The notes beneath the pieces are model-generated. The model had not been told where the DNA came from and made no database searches. It saw nothing but the letters and a program-made list of their open reading frames with translations. Below, piece by piece: positions 44,309-53,102 of a DNA stretch of 64,000 nucleotides. The stretch lies in contig RAZE01000004.1 in assembly GCA_003611955.1 (NCBI GenBank), forward strand, positions 1 through 64,000, in the 5' to 3' direction. The translations under genes were made by a program, and so were the position numbers. Position 1 is the first letter of the stretch. Every line of letters begins with the position of its first letter. Source of the DNA: a bacterium 1XD8-76 (lineage in GTDB: Bacteria; Bacillota; Clostridia; Lachnospirales; Lachnospiraceae).

Positions 44309-46561
44309 ATGAAAGCAAAAGATAAAAAAACGGTTTTCAAATTGGCGATTTTGGCAATGTTGTTTTTACTGACAGGATGCGGCGGTCAGGACGGCGCCTG
44401 CGGGATGGTGGATCATCCTGTACCGGAGGGGGAAGAATATGACACGGATGTCGGGAATATTCCTGCAGAATATGCGGAGGGGGAATCTGCTGCCGGTGGA
44501 GAGGTTGATGCCGATGGGGAGGAGCAAACAGACTCGACAGATTCATCGGACTCTATCGCCGTAATCTCTCCGGACGGGGAGGAGATCGGGTGGACGGTGT
44601 ACTCGGAGGGGGTGTACTGTTACAGTAATGTCAGGAGTTATTTTTCGGATGAGGGAGGCCTTTATGGGTATCTGTCGGAAGACGGCAGAGAGATAACGCC
44701 CTGTATATACAGCGAGGCGGCTCCCTTTTCCGAGGGGCTTGGGTGCGTGCTCCTGGACGGAAAATACGGGTATATTGATAAAGACGGGGAGACAGTCCTG
44801 CCTTTTATCTACGATCAGGCTTCCCCGTTTCGGGAGGGTGTGGCCTATTTTTCCATCGGGGAGGAATACGGGCTGATCGATCGGGAGGGCAATGTGGTGC
44901 TGGAGCTGACGGACTGTGACAGTATCAGTTCATTTCGGGATGGGCTTGCCTATTTCAGCGCGGACGGGCTGTACGGGTATATGGATCAAAGCGGCGAGGT
45001 TGTCATCGAGCCGGTTTATGAGGATGCCGGATATTTTTGCGGGGGACTTGCCGTGGTGATGAGAGGCGGGTTTCTTGGGGTGATCGGCAGGGACGGCGGA
45101 GAAGTTCTTCCGCTCGAATATGAGGATATCACACTGGGGGATTCCTGTATCATTGCCCGGAAGGAAGGCATATTCTATTTTTTTGACAGGGGCGGCAGAG
45201 AGGTCTCTTCGGGCGACTGGGACAAGGTATGGGAGGGCAGAGATGGCAAAGATGTATTCTATCTGGAAAAAAATGGTAAAGAAGGATTAGCGGATAAAGA
45301 TGGCAGGATCATATGGAATCCCGTATATGAACGTCTTACAGCCGTCCCCGGAAAAGAGTTTGCCATAGTGCAAAACGGAAATGGAAAGTACGGCGTTCTG
45401 GACTATGACGGTCAGGTCAGAGTGCCGTTTCTCTACAGTGAAATTCGTTGTGTGAGGGATATGGGTGTTCGGTATGCCTCGGATGTGGATGGACTGTATG
45501 TCACGGATGCGCATACCGGAAAGGCGGGATATCTTTCGGGAGATGATTTTTCTGTGAAAATACCGGTGATCTACGACGATTTACGGTCTTTTATGGAGGA
45601 CAGAGCGATTGCGCAGCTGGACGGGAAAGAGGGTATAGTCCGGTATGACGGGACGGTGGAGATGCCTTTGGAGTACGAGGGACTCAGGCTGTTCTCCGAC
45701 GGTTCCATGGCGATACGGAGGGGAGATATGTGGGAGCTGACGGACAGGAAAGGAGATAAGCTGTTTACCATAGAATGTGATTCTATCAACGAATGGGGAG
45801 ACGGTTATGATATATCGATAGATGGTGAGTACAGCTTTTATGACAGACAGGGCAGAGAAGTCGTATCCCACGATGAAGGTTATCGGTTGAATAATGACAG
45901 GGTCTTTGAGGCGGAAAACAGTTATATTCTGGGTGGCAGCATTCTTCTGAAAACAGGGCGGGAAGACGGAGGTGTCTGCGAGGAGGAGGTTTTGGTCAAC
46001 CAGATCACGCCGCGGGCAGGGGTTTTTGCGGAATTTATGGAAAACGGGAGCATCACTACCGATACCACCGGACCGGAAACAACAATGGATGCAAAAAGTC
46101 TGCGGCAGTGTAAGAAATTCGGCAAATTGTACCGAGCGGGAGAAGGTGAGGAGCTCTTTTTGTATTTTTATGCAAAGCCCTGGAATCAACCGATGTTTCC
46201 CGAGTCATACAGTGGATTTTTTGCCGAGGAAAATGGACAGGCTATACAGCAGATCACGGCTTCCGAGTGCGGCGGTTCTATGAGAGGCGACAGAGCGTGT
46301 CTGTGGTATGACAGGGAGGAAGAGGTGCTGAAGCCGGGCACTGTCGGAAATTGGGGCGGTTTTGGCGGATTTGCGTATGGCGGAGTCGTCTATAAAATGA
46401 AACAGAGGAATGCTGTTGTTGAAAATTCCTTTGATCATGTGGAAGAGGTGTGGGAAGATGGTGAGGTGTCGGAGAAATATTATGTCGGGGATAAAGAGGT
46501 ATCGGAGGATGCTTATCGCGCGGCGGAAGCGAGATATCGGGAGTATGTGCCGATAAGATAA
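44309..46561 (+). CDS. WG-repeat lipoprotein
   Basis: 750 residues with lipobox LLTGCG (Cys about 24), an acidic linker, then at least eight repeats of about 43 residues of the 'YGYIDKDGETVLPFIYD ... FREGVAYF' type (WG/KWG repeats, Pfam WG_beta_rep family). These form beta-rich solenoids; function is generally unknown, with links to surface binding. The C-terminal 150 residues leave the repeat pattern (YAKPWNQPMFPESYSGFF). Anchored on the outer face of the membrane. Confidence 0.85.
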   Translation: MKAKDKKTVFKLAILAMLFLLTGCGGQDGACGMVDHPVPEGEEYDTDVGNIPAEYAEGESAAGGEVDADGEEQTDSTDSSDSIAVISPDGEEIGWTVYSEGVYCYSNVRSYFSDEGGLYGYLSEDGREITPCIYSEAAPFSEGLGCVLLDGKYGYIDKDGETVLPFIYDQASPFREGVAYFSIGEEYGLIDREGNVVLELTDCDSISSFRDGLAYFSADGLYGYMDQSGEVVIEPVYEDAGYFCGGLAVVMRGGFLGVIGRDGGEVLPLEYEDITLGDSCIIARKEGIFYFFDRGGREVSSGDWDKVWEGRDGKDVFYLEKNGKEGLADKDGRIIWNPVYERLTAVPGKEFAIVQNGNGKYGVLDYDGQVRVPFLYSEIRCVRDMGVRYASDVDGLYVTDAHTGKAGYLSGDDFSVKIPVIYDDLRSFMEDRAIAQLDGKEGIVRYDGTVEMPLEYEGLRLFSDGSMAIRRGDMWELTDRKGDKLFTIECDSINEWGDGYDISIDGEYSFYDRQGREVVSHDEGYRLNNDRVFEAENSYILGGSILLKTGREDGGVCEEEVLVNQITPRAGVFAEFMENGSITTDTTGPETTMDAKSLRQCKKFGKLYRAGEGEELFLYFYAKPWNQPMFPESYSGFFAEENGQAIQQITASECGGSMRGDRACLWYDREEEVLKPGTVGNWGGFGGFAYGGVVYKMKQRNAVVENSFDHVEEVWEDGEVSEKYYVGDKEVSEDAYRAAEARYREYVPIR

Positions 46562-46563
46562 TA

Positions 46564-46593
46564 TTGTTATTGATGTGTTAAGTTTGGTATAAT
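46564..46593 (+). promoter_or_regulatory. candidate promoter of the intact PTWYY lipoprotein gene
   Basis: TTGTTA (46564-46569) and TATAAT (46588-46593), 18-base spacer. The stretch is similar to the leader of the 42672 lipoprotein (TGTTGTTGATAAGATAAGTTTG against TTGTTATTGATGTGTTAAG-TTTGG), as if the two upstream regions share ancestry. Confidence 0.5.
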
Positions 46594-46638
46594 AATTTAA
46601 AGGCTATTTTCCGCATGGATCACGGAGATAAAATAGGT

Positions 46639-48138
46639 ATGAGAATGAACTGTGTGAGAACGAAAAAAACGGTTGTAAAGATGACAGCACTTCTGACAGT
46701 TCTTTTTTGGCTGGTCGGATGCGGCGCAAAAGAGACAGTGCCGCAGTTGGCAGATAAAACTGTGGAAGAAACTGAAAAGGAGAACGGTTCTGGGAAAGAA
46801 GATGTGAAAAAAGAGATAGCATCGGCAGTGAAAGAGACTCCGGTTGATTTTTCTTTCTGGTCAAGTGCTCTCCGGGAGGAGGTTGACTATTTTACACTTA
46901 CATTGGCAGAACTCAGTGAGCCTGCCGGGGAATATGAGCTGAGGCTTTATAACCGGAAGGGAGATGTTTTGCAACAGGTTCCATGCGGGAAACTTACGGA
47001 ACCGATAGAAATTACGTTTGGAGATTTTGGCAGATATCCGGGAGCTCCTGTAAGAGATATGGAAATTTTTTCTGCGGGCAGTTCCGAGGGAGTATATATC
47101 GGTTGGGATGATCTGAAGCTGCGGTTTGAGGAAGCAATCAGGATACCGAGATACGAGGAGGTGCGGTATGAGAGAATGCTCACCGTTGAGGATGGAGAAA
47201 AGTATCAGGTCAGGAAGGTTTATCTGCTTGACGGACGTGAATTTCGACGCTCATTATTGAATAAGGATACAGGGGAGATGGAGATATGGGATTGTCTGGA
47301 CAGGGAAAGTCTTTTTAAAGGAATCGCGAAACTTGATAAGGAGGGGAATCCGGCAAACAAAGAATATTATGACTTCCTGATGTGGGAGGGGCTGTATGAC
47401 AGGTCAGATGATTATGATCCGAAAGTCCGCATGGATATGGAATTTGAAGATGGAAAATGGCATGAAGTAGAATATGAGAGCAGGGAGGCCTTTTGGGCAA
47501 AGTACGGAGTGAATGACAGGGAACCTGTGTATCAAATTTGTGATCTGCACCATAATCCCCGGCTGGAATTATATAAAACCAAATCCGCAGGGGAGTTTTG
47601 CGGTATTCTCTACAGAAATTACTATTTGAACAGTGACAATGAACGATGGGCATCCATGTACGGTTTTACAATTGGGACGAACGGGTCGATAAAGGAAAGA
47701 TGGTCGGATAACACTTATTCCAGGATGACTGTAATAGGTCCGGATGATCAGGAGGGATACGAAGAAACAATAGAATATACACAGGATGGAAAACCGGCTC
47801 ATTTTCGGTCGTATGGATTGGTTGAAGTAAACGATGGCTCTGGCATTGTAAAAGATCGATTGCCCTTGATGGAAATAGATTATATTTACCGGGATGACGG
47901 AACCTTATTTTACAGAGATTATTGGCATACTACTTATTTATATATGACAAATGATTCTAGTCTGCAAAGTTTTTATGATGAAAAGGGAAGGGTCGTATAT
48001 GAGGATGGATACATAACGAGCGGCGATCAGGAATATTTTTATCTTTATGCGGACGGGCGGGATATACCGGTATGTAAACTGGACGTTTATTATTCCTGCC
48101 ATGGCGGTGTGGCTGTCAGTCCGACATGGTATTACTAA
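46639..48138 (+). CDS. PTWYY-family lipoprotein, intact copy
   Basis: About 499 residues; ATG 46639 is used because GGAG lies 11 bases upstream, though 46615 and 46645 are possible. Lipobox LVGCG. N-terminal beta-rich region, a middle block (LNKDTGEMEIWDCLDRESLF) and the conserved C-terminal domain: WASMYGFTIG, YEETIEYTQDGKP, IDYIYRDDGTLFYRDYWHTT, FYDEKGRVVYEDGYITSGDQ, ending SPTWYY. The repeated 'Y-x-D-x-G' spacing recalls YD-type repeats. Function unknown; it is the reference for the broken relatives at 42033, 50121 and 51249. Confidence 0.7.
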   Translation: MRMNCVRTKKTVVKMTALLTVLFWLVGCGAKETVPQLADKTVEETEKENGSGKEDVKKEIASAVKETPVDFSFWSSALREEVDYFTLTLAELSEPAGEYELRLYNRKGDVLQQVPCGKLTEPIEITFGDFGRYPGAPVRDMEIFSAGSSEGVYIGWDDLKLRFEEAIRIPRYEEVRYERMLTVEDGEKYQVRKVYLLDGREFRRSLLNKDTGEMEIWDCLDRESLFKGIAKLDKEGNPANKEYYDFLMWEGLYDRSDDYDPKVRMDMEFEDGKWHEVEYESREAFWAKYGVNDREPVYQICDLHHNPRLELYKTKSAGEFCGILYRNYYLNSDNERWASMYGFTIGTNGSIKERWSDNTYSRMTVIGPDDQEGYEETIEYTQDGKPAHFRSYGLVEVNDGSGIVKDRLPLMEIDYIYRDDGTLFYRDYWHTTYLYMTNDSSLQSFYDEKGRVVYEDGYITSGDQEYFYLYADGRDIPVCKLDVYYSCHGGVAVSPTWYY

Positions 48139-48161
48139 AAACGAGAAAAGAGGAGAAACCA

Positions 48162-48797
48162 ATGACAAAAAAACAACGTACTTTGGAGATCATCGAGAGA
48201 CTGAAACAGGAATATCCTGATTCGGACTGTACTTTGGACTATGATGAGGCGTGGAAACTGCTTGTCAGCGTGCGGCTGGCGGCGCAGTGTACGGACGCCA
48301 GGGTGAATGTGGTGGTGGAGGAACTCTATAAAGTATTCCCCGATGTCAATGCGCTGGCGGAGACGACCGCGGAGGAGATAGAAAAGATCGTTCATCCCTG
48401 CGGGCTCGGAAAAAGCAAGGCGCGGGATATCAACGCCTGTATGAAAGTGCTCAGAGATGAGTACGGAGGAAATGTCCCGGACGACTTTGGCAAGCTGCTT
48501 GCTCTGCCGGGCGTGGGCAGGAAGAGCGCCAACCTGATCATGGGGGATGTGTTCGGCAAGCCTGCCATCGTGACAGACACCCACTGCATCCGCCTGGTGA
48601 ACCGCATGGGGCTGGTGGACGGGATCAAAGAGCCCGCCAAAGTGGAAAAGGAGCTCTGGAAGCTTGTGCCTCCCGAGGAGGGAAACAGCTTCTGCCATCG
48701 CCTGGTGGACCACGGGAGAGCTGTGTGCACGGCGAGGACAAGTCCTTATTGTGATAAATGTTGTCTGCAGGATATCTGTAAGAAAGTGGGCGTATAA
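48162..48797 (+). CDS. nth: endonuclease III
   Basis: 211 residues from ATG 48162 (AGAGGAGA upstream). The helix-hairpin-helix LPGVGRKSANLIMG carries the catalytic Lys, and TDTHCIRLVNRMG the catalytic Asp. A [4Fe-4S] cluster motif closes the protein (CTARTSPYCDKCCLQDIC), with one residue more than usual between the first two Cys. It excises oxidised pyrimidines and nicks abasic sites. An ordinary repair gene lodged between members of the lipoprotein family. Confidence 0.96.
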   Translation: MTKKQRTLEIIERLKQEYPDSDCTLDYDEAWKLLVSVRLAAQCTDARVNVVVEELYKVFPDVNALAETTAEEIEKIVHPCGLGKSKARDINACMKVLRDEYGGNVPDDFGKLLALPGVGRKSANLIMGDVFGKPAIVTDTHCIRLVNRMGLVDGIKEPAKVEKELWKLVPPEEGNSFCHRLVDHGRAVCTARTSPYCDKCCLQDICKKVGV

Positions 48798-48814
48798 AAG
48801 TGAGGAGACTTTTT

Positions 48815-49624
48815 ATGAAAGATCGAAAGATAACCATTCTGGGAACCGGAAATGCCATGGTAAAAAACTGTTACAATACCTGTTTTATGGTGGAAAACGG
48901 CGGGGAGTACCTGCTGGTGGATGCGGGCGGCGGAAACGGCATCCTGACTCAGCTCGACAGAGCGGAGCTGAAACTGAAAAAAGTACATCAGATGTATATC
49001 ACTCACGCCCATACCGACCATATTTTAGGGGGCGTCTGGATCGTCCGGCAGATCGCAGCATGGATGAAAAGCGGGAAGTTTAAGGGGGATTTTACCGTGT
49101 ACGGCAACGAAAAGGTTATCCGGACCCTGCGGACGATCTGCGATATGACGCTGTGGGAGAAATTCACCTACTTTTTTGACAATCGGATCTTTTTTCGGGT
49201 GATGGAGGATAAAGAAACGATCACTCTTCTGGGAGCGGAATTTCAGGCGTTCGACATCGGTTCGGAGAAGGAGAAGCAGTTTGGTTTTATGATGACCTTT
49301 GAGGACGGGACGCGGCTGACCTGTCTGGGAGATGAACCCTATGCGGCGTGCAGCCGTTCCTATGCGGAGGGATGTGATTACCTGATGAGCGAGGCGTTCT
49401 GTCTGTTTGCCGACGCGGAGCGGTATAACCCTTACGAGAAGCACCACAGCACGGCGAAGGATGCGGCGGTTCTGGCAAAAGAACTGGGTGCAAAAAATCT
49501 GATCCTGTACCATACGGAGGACGATCATATGGAACAGAGGAAGAAGCTCTATACGGAGGAGGCAGAAAGATATTTCGGCGGTAAGATTTATGTGCCGGAG
49601 GATCTGGAGGTGATTTTTCTATGA
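48815..49624 (+). CDS. metallo-beta-lactamase-fold hydrolase (RNase Z/phosphodiesterase-like)
   Basis: 269 residues from ATG 48815 (GTGAGGAG upstream). The metal motif HAHTDHILGG lies near residue 64, with later ligands in TCLGDEPYAACSR and KHHSTAKDAAVLAKELGA and LYHTEDD. No signal peptide. Similar proteins hydrolyse phosphodiester or other bonds; the substrate is unknown. Its stop overlaps the ATG of the following broken lipoprotein (ATGA). Confidence 0.88.
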   Translation: MKDRKITILGTGNAMVKNCYNTCFMVENGGEYLLVDAGGGNGILTQLDRAELKLKKVHQMYITHAHTDHILGGVWIVRQIAAWMKSGKFKGDFTVYGNEKVIRTLRTICDMTLWEKFTYFFDNRIFFRVMEDKETITLLGAEFQAFDIGSEKEKQFGFMMTFEDGTRLTCLGDEPYAACSRSYAEGCDYLMSEAFCLFADAERYNPYEKHHSTAKDAAVLAKELGAKNLILYHTEDDHMEQRKKLYTEEAERYFGGKIYVPEDLEVIFL

Positions 49625-50266
49625 AAGGATTAAAAAGAGTATGCTTGGCGGTATTGCTGGCCGTGGCGTTGATAATGACCGGATGCGCTGCCGGAAATGG
49701 GGAATGCTGAAGATTCACAGGAGAAAAAAGAGGAATCTTCCTTTTTGTTTGTAATGTCCACGTCATATAGCATGGTGAGTGAAAGTTTTGGCGGAGACAT
49801 GGTAGATTTTAATGGGGGCTATGTGACGAGAGGCACGATGAAAACCGGTGATAGAGCGATGCTCGTAAAGAGTGACGGCTCAAACTATGAGGCAGTGATA
49901 GAGAAGGTAGCGCTATACAGAGAAGAGGATAAGGGGAATCCGACACCTGTCAATGAGGCGGGGGAAGGTCCTCTGGTGTTTGTCTGGCTTGCAGAAAATC
50001 CCTCGGAGGAATTGCGGGAGCAGGCGTCATGGAAAAGGGCGGACGAAGTACAGTACGGGGATATGCTGCTTGGCATGAAAGAGTGGGAACAGGGGACGTT
50101 TTACAGAGCGGGAAACCAATATGGGTCCGGGTCTGGTTCTCACAGAAGAGACAGAGAAAGAACTGATCAAAGAAGATTATGGAACGCAGGGGGATGGCAT
50201 AACGTTAGAAAGGACACGCAGTTTTACTTTGCGGAAAGATACGGGAGAATTAAAGATTTGGAGTGA
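49621..50266 (+). pseudogene. frameshifted lipoprotein, N-terminal part
   Basis: ATG 49621 opens a perfect lipoprotein signal (VLLAVALIMTGCAAGNG) that stops after 29 codons. With one G removed from the GGGG run at 49699-49702 the frame continues as NAEDSQEKKEESSFLFVMST to a barrel-like domain (GGYVTRGTMKTGDRAMLVKS ... VQYGDMLLGMKEWEQGTFY), whose pattern recalls the second domain of EF-Tu. Near 50115 the frame must shift again to enter the PTWYY-type C-terminal part. A sequencing error at the G run cannot be excluded. Confidence 0.65.
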
Positions 50267-51110
50267 CATTGCCGGGGAATTTCTGTTGCAGACAACGGCA
50301 GAAATTGACGGAGACGGAAACCTGGTGAATCAGGACTATTATGATTTTCTGTTTCGCGATACTCCCTATATTTCGTCTGATAATTATGATCCGAAGATTC
50401 AAATGGATTTGGAGTTTGAGGACGGAAAGTGGAACGAAGTAAGTTACGAGAGCAAAGAGGCTTTTTTAACAGAGTATGGCGCTGAAAACAGTACCCTCAG
50501 ATACCAAAACTGCGACAGATACGGCAATCCTCGCCTGGAATTATATGAAGATCGATCAGGAGAGAAATTTTGCGGCATCGTATATAGAAGGTACTATGTG
50601 AACAGCAAAAAAGAAAAGTGGGCCAGCATGTATGGATTTACACTCGATAAAAAAGCAGAGGAGAAAGAGAAGTGGTCGGATAATACTTATTCTATCATGT
50701 CCAGGATCGGTCCGGAGGATGAGAAGGGTTATGAAGAGACCATAGAATATTCAGCGGACGGAAAACCGGTTTCTTATGAAAGCCGCGGGCTGGCGGAAGT
50801 GAATAACGGATCAGACATTGTGGAAGAACTTATTCCGTTAGTGTGGATAAATTATTTATACCGCGAAGACGGAACTCTGTTTTGCAGAGGCTATGGACAC
50901 AATACTTATCTATATGCAACAAATGACTGTTCATTGATGAGTTATTACGACGAAAAAGAAAGAGTTGTTTACGAAGAGGGGTATATCACATCCGGGGATC
51001 AGGAGTATTATTATATTTATGAGGGCGATGGGAAAGTACCGGTATGTAAACTGGGTGTTTACTTTTCCTGTCATGGCGGAATTGATGTCTATCCGACATG
51101 GTATTATTAA
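50121..51110 (+). CDS. PTWYY-family C-terminal region, lacking its own signal peptide
   Basis: 329 codons from ATG 50121, without a good ribosome binding site. From residue 30 it aligns with the intact paralogue at 46639 throughout (FTLRKDTGELKIWSDI; DYDPK-type block; WASMYGFTLDKKAEEKEKWS; YREDGTLFCRGYGHNTYLYA; end YPTWYY). It is probably the remainder of the lipoprotein started at 49621, now cut off by a frameshift; it may be translated weakly or not at all. The upstream part is not homologous to 46639, so N-terminal domains differ within the family. Confidence 0.55.
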   Translation: MGPGLVLTEETEKELIKEDYGTQGDGITLERTRSFTLRKDTGELKIWSDIAGEFLLQTTAEIDGDGNLVNQDYYDFLFRDTPYISSDNYDPKIQMDLEFEDGKWNEVSYESKEAFLTEYGAENSTLRYQNCDRYGNPRLELYEDRSGEKFCGIVYRRYYVNSKKEKWASMYGFTLDKKAEEKEKWSDNTYSIMSRIGPEDEKGYEETIEYSADGKPVSYESRGLAEVNNGSDIVEELIPLVWINYLYREDGTLFCRGYGHNTYLYATNDCSLMSYYDEKERVVYEEGYITSGDQEYYYIYEGDGKVPVCKLGVYFSCHGGIDVYPTWYY

Positions 51111-51142
51111 GATTTGACCGGACTTTGGATGGGGGAGAACAG

Positions 51143-51497
51143 ATGAAAAAATTTCTGGAAATTATGGCGTTGGCGGCCGTTTTGGTTTTTACCGCTTTTA
51201 CCGGGTACAGACAGGACATAAGGGAAAGCAGCAAAGAAATGTTTCCAGATGACCGGGTTTGTGGTGGATGATATCGAGACGGAAGAGTGGGTGGACGATA
51301 CCTGGTCTCTGGCGGATTCCCTGGATGATTCCGCCTATGAAAAAAGTATGGAATATTCGGCGGATAACAGGCCGGCGTATCATGTTGTGAAAGGGGATGA
51401 CGGAACGCTGTATGACAGGCATTACCGGCATAATTTATGCTGGAGGGGCTGCGCCGATCACCACAATGATACGGTATTATTGAGGGGAAAAGCATGA
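51143..51497 (+). pseudogene. strongly shortened PTWYY-family copy
   Basis: ATG 51143 (GGGGGAG upstream) encodes a signal-like segment (FLEIMALAAVLVFTAFTGYR) that shifts frame after about 40 codons. Another frame from 51249 holds MTGFVVDDIETEEWVDDTWS, then YEKSMEYSADNRPAYHV and DGTLYDRHYRHN, matching the family blocks with the intervening 20-30 residues missing. No PTWYY end. The third damaged relative in the block. Confidence 0.55.
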
Positions 51498-51579
51498 AGA
51501 TGGCATACGGACTTCCTGTTTCTCATACAATGAAAGTGTGAAGAGGATGCGTTAAAAAACATCGCAGAAACGGGGAAAC

Positions 51580-51852
51580 ATGAGAAAAAAGTCAATCATT
51601 GCGCCGCTTGCGGAATCCTTAAAACTGCCGAAAGATATCACAAACGGAGATTCCATCATTTCTCTGACGGGGAACGAGGAAGCCTGGATCGAGAACTACA
51701 AAGGAATTATCGAGTATACACCGGAACGCATTTTTTTGCAGTTGAAAAACGGCAGAGTCGCTTTCTGCGGGAGGGAACTGCATATCGTTTTTTATACGGT
51801 GGAAGAGATGCGTATCACAGGAATTATTGAGGAGATGCAGTTTTTATGCTGA
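51580..51852 (+). CDS. yqfC: sporulation protein YqfC
   Basis: 90 residues. Contains LAESLKLPKDITNGDSIISL and VEEMRITGIIEEMQFL, the YqfC pattern (YabP/YqfC superfamily). In spore formers it is made in the mother cell and helps form the spore. It overlaps yqfD by seven bases and heads the conserved yqfC-yqfD-phoH cluster, evidence that the host makes spores. Confidence 0.92.
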   Translation: MRKKSIIAPLAESLKLPKDITNGDSIISLTGNEEAWIENYKGIIEYTPERIFLQLKNGRVAFCGRELHIVFYTVEEMRITGIIEEMQFLC

Positions 51853-53102
51853 AATTATTCTATTTTTTCCGGGGATATCTCTGGATCCGGGTAAGCGGAG
51901 CTTCAGCAGAACGTTTTATCAATCTGTGCGGCATCCGCCATATGATGCTTTGGGATATAAAGAAGGATGAAGAATCCTATGTCATGTGCATCAGCCTGAA
52001 AAGCTTTTTCGAGATGAAAGATATTGTCCGTAAAACCTCCACAAAGGTAGTCATTCTGAAAAGAATTGGACTGCCTTTTCTTTTACCGGGCGTGAAGAAA
52101 AGATGGTTTTTCCCGGCTTTTTTTCTGCTTATCTGCACGGTGTTTCTGCTGTCTCAGTTATTGCTCTGGAACATTCACATTCTGGGCAACCAGAGCATTT
52201 CCGAGGAAAGCATTCTGCTCTTTCTGGAAGAACATGAGGTGAGGAAGGGGATTCGGTTAAAAGAGGTGGATACGGAACTGCTGGAGAAAGAGATGCGGAA
52301 AACTTTTCCGACGATCACCTGGGTCAGCGTCTATCTGGAGGGCAACAGCCTGACGCTCAGTATAAAAGAAAATGACAAGCCCATACCGGAGGAGACTGAG
52401 GAGCAGGAAAAGCTGCACAAGGAAGGGTTTCTGGAGGAACCGGAAGGGATGGATATCTGTGCCAATAAAGCGGGCAGGGTAGTTTCTATTGTGACGCGGA
52501 CTGGTACACCTGTAGTACAGATCGGCGATGAAGTGCAGGTAGGTGACGTCCTGATCCGGGGCAGAGTGGAAATATTTGATAATGAGGGGAATGTCCGGGA
52601 AGAAGTGAATGTTCATGCGGATGGAGATGTCATGTTGGAAAGCAGTATTGAGACCGGTTTTAAGACTCCTCTGATGAAGATCGTGGCTACAGAGACCGGA
52701 AATTGTAAAAAATATAATTTTAGCAGATGGGGAGACAACTACCGTGTATGGTCCGTTTTTGCGATTCCTTATAAGGAATATCACGCTGTTCCGCATACTT
52801 ATGCCCATGTGGGAGATAAACTCGGATTTACACTGGAGTTTGGTGAAATGGAAATTCGCGAGGTTATAAAGGTTCGGAGGGAAAAGACAGAAGAGGAATA
52901 TACGGCGGAGCTTTCGGAGAAGATGAAAGAATATGTGGCAACTTTGGAGGAAAAGGCTATACAAATCAAGGGAAAAAATGTTAGAATAAAAAAGAATGCG
53001 GATACGGTAACTTTAACCGGGGTACTGAAAGTACAGGGACCATTTATTGAGAGAAAGGAAACAAAGGTTGTGGAAGAACCTTTGGATGTGTTGGATGAAT
53101 GA
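51846..53102 (+). CDS. yqfD: sporulation protein YqfD
   Basis: 418 residues. Begins MLKLFYFFRGYLWIRVSGAS and has one transmembrane helix near residues 88-110 (FFPAFFLLICTVFLLSQLLL), followed by the large extracytoplasmic YqfD domain (NIHILGNQSISEESIL; ITWVSVYLEGNSLTLSIKEN). A mother-cell sporulation protein whose exact role is unclear. Its end overlaps the start of phoH. Confidence 0.94.
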   Translation: MLKLFYFFRGYLWIRVSGASAERFINLCGIRHMMLWDIKKDEESYVMCISLKSFFEMKDIVRKTSTKVVILKRIGLPFLLPGVKKRWFFPAFFLLICTVFLLSQLLLWNIHILGNQSISEESILLFLEEHEVRKGIRLKEVDTELLEKEMRKTFPTITWVSVYLEGNSLTLSIKENDKPIPEETEEQEKLHKEGFLEEPEGMDICANKAGRVVSIVTRTGTPVVQIGDEVQVGDVLIRGRVEIFDNEGNVREEVNVHADGDVMLESSIETGFKTPLMKIVATETGNCKKYNFSRWGDNYRVWSVFAIPYKEYHAVPHTYAHVGDKLGFTLEFGEMEIREVIKVRREKTEEEYTAELSEKMKEYVATLEEKAIQIKGKNVRIKKNADTVTLTGVLKVQGPFIERKETKVVEEPLDVLDE

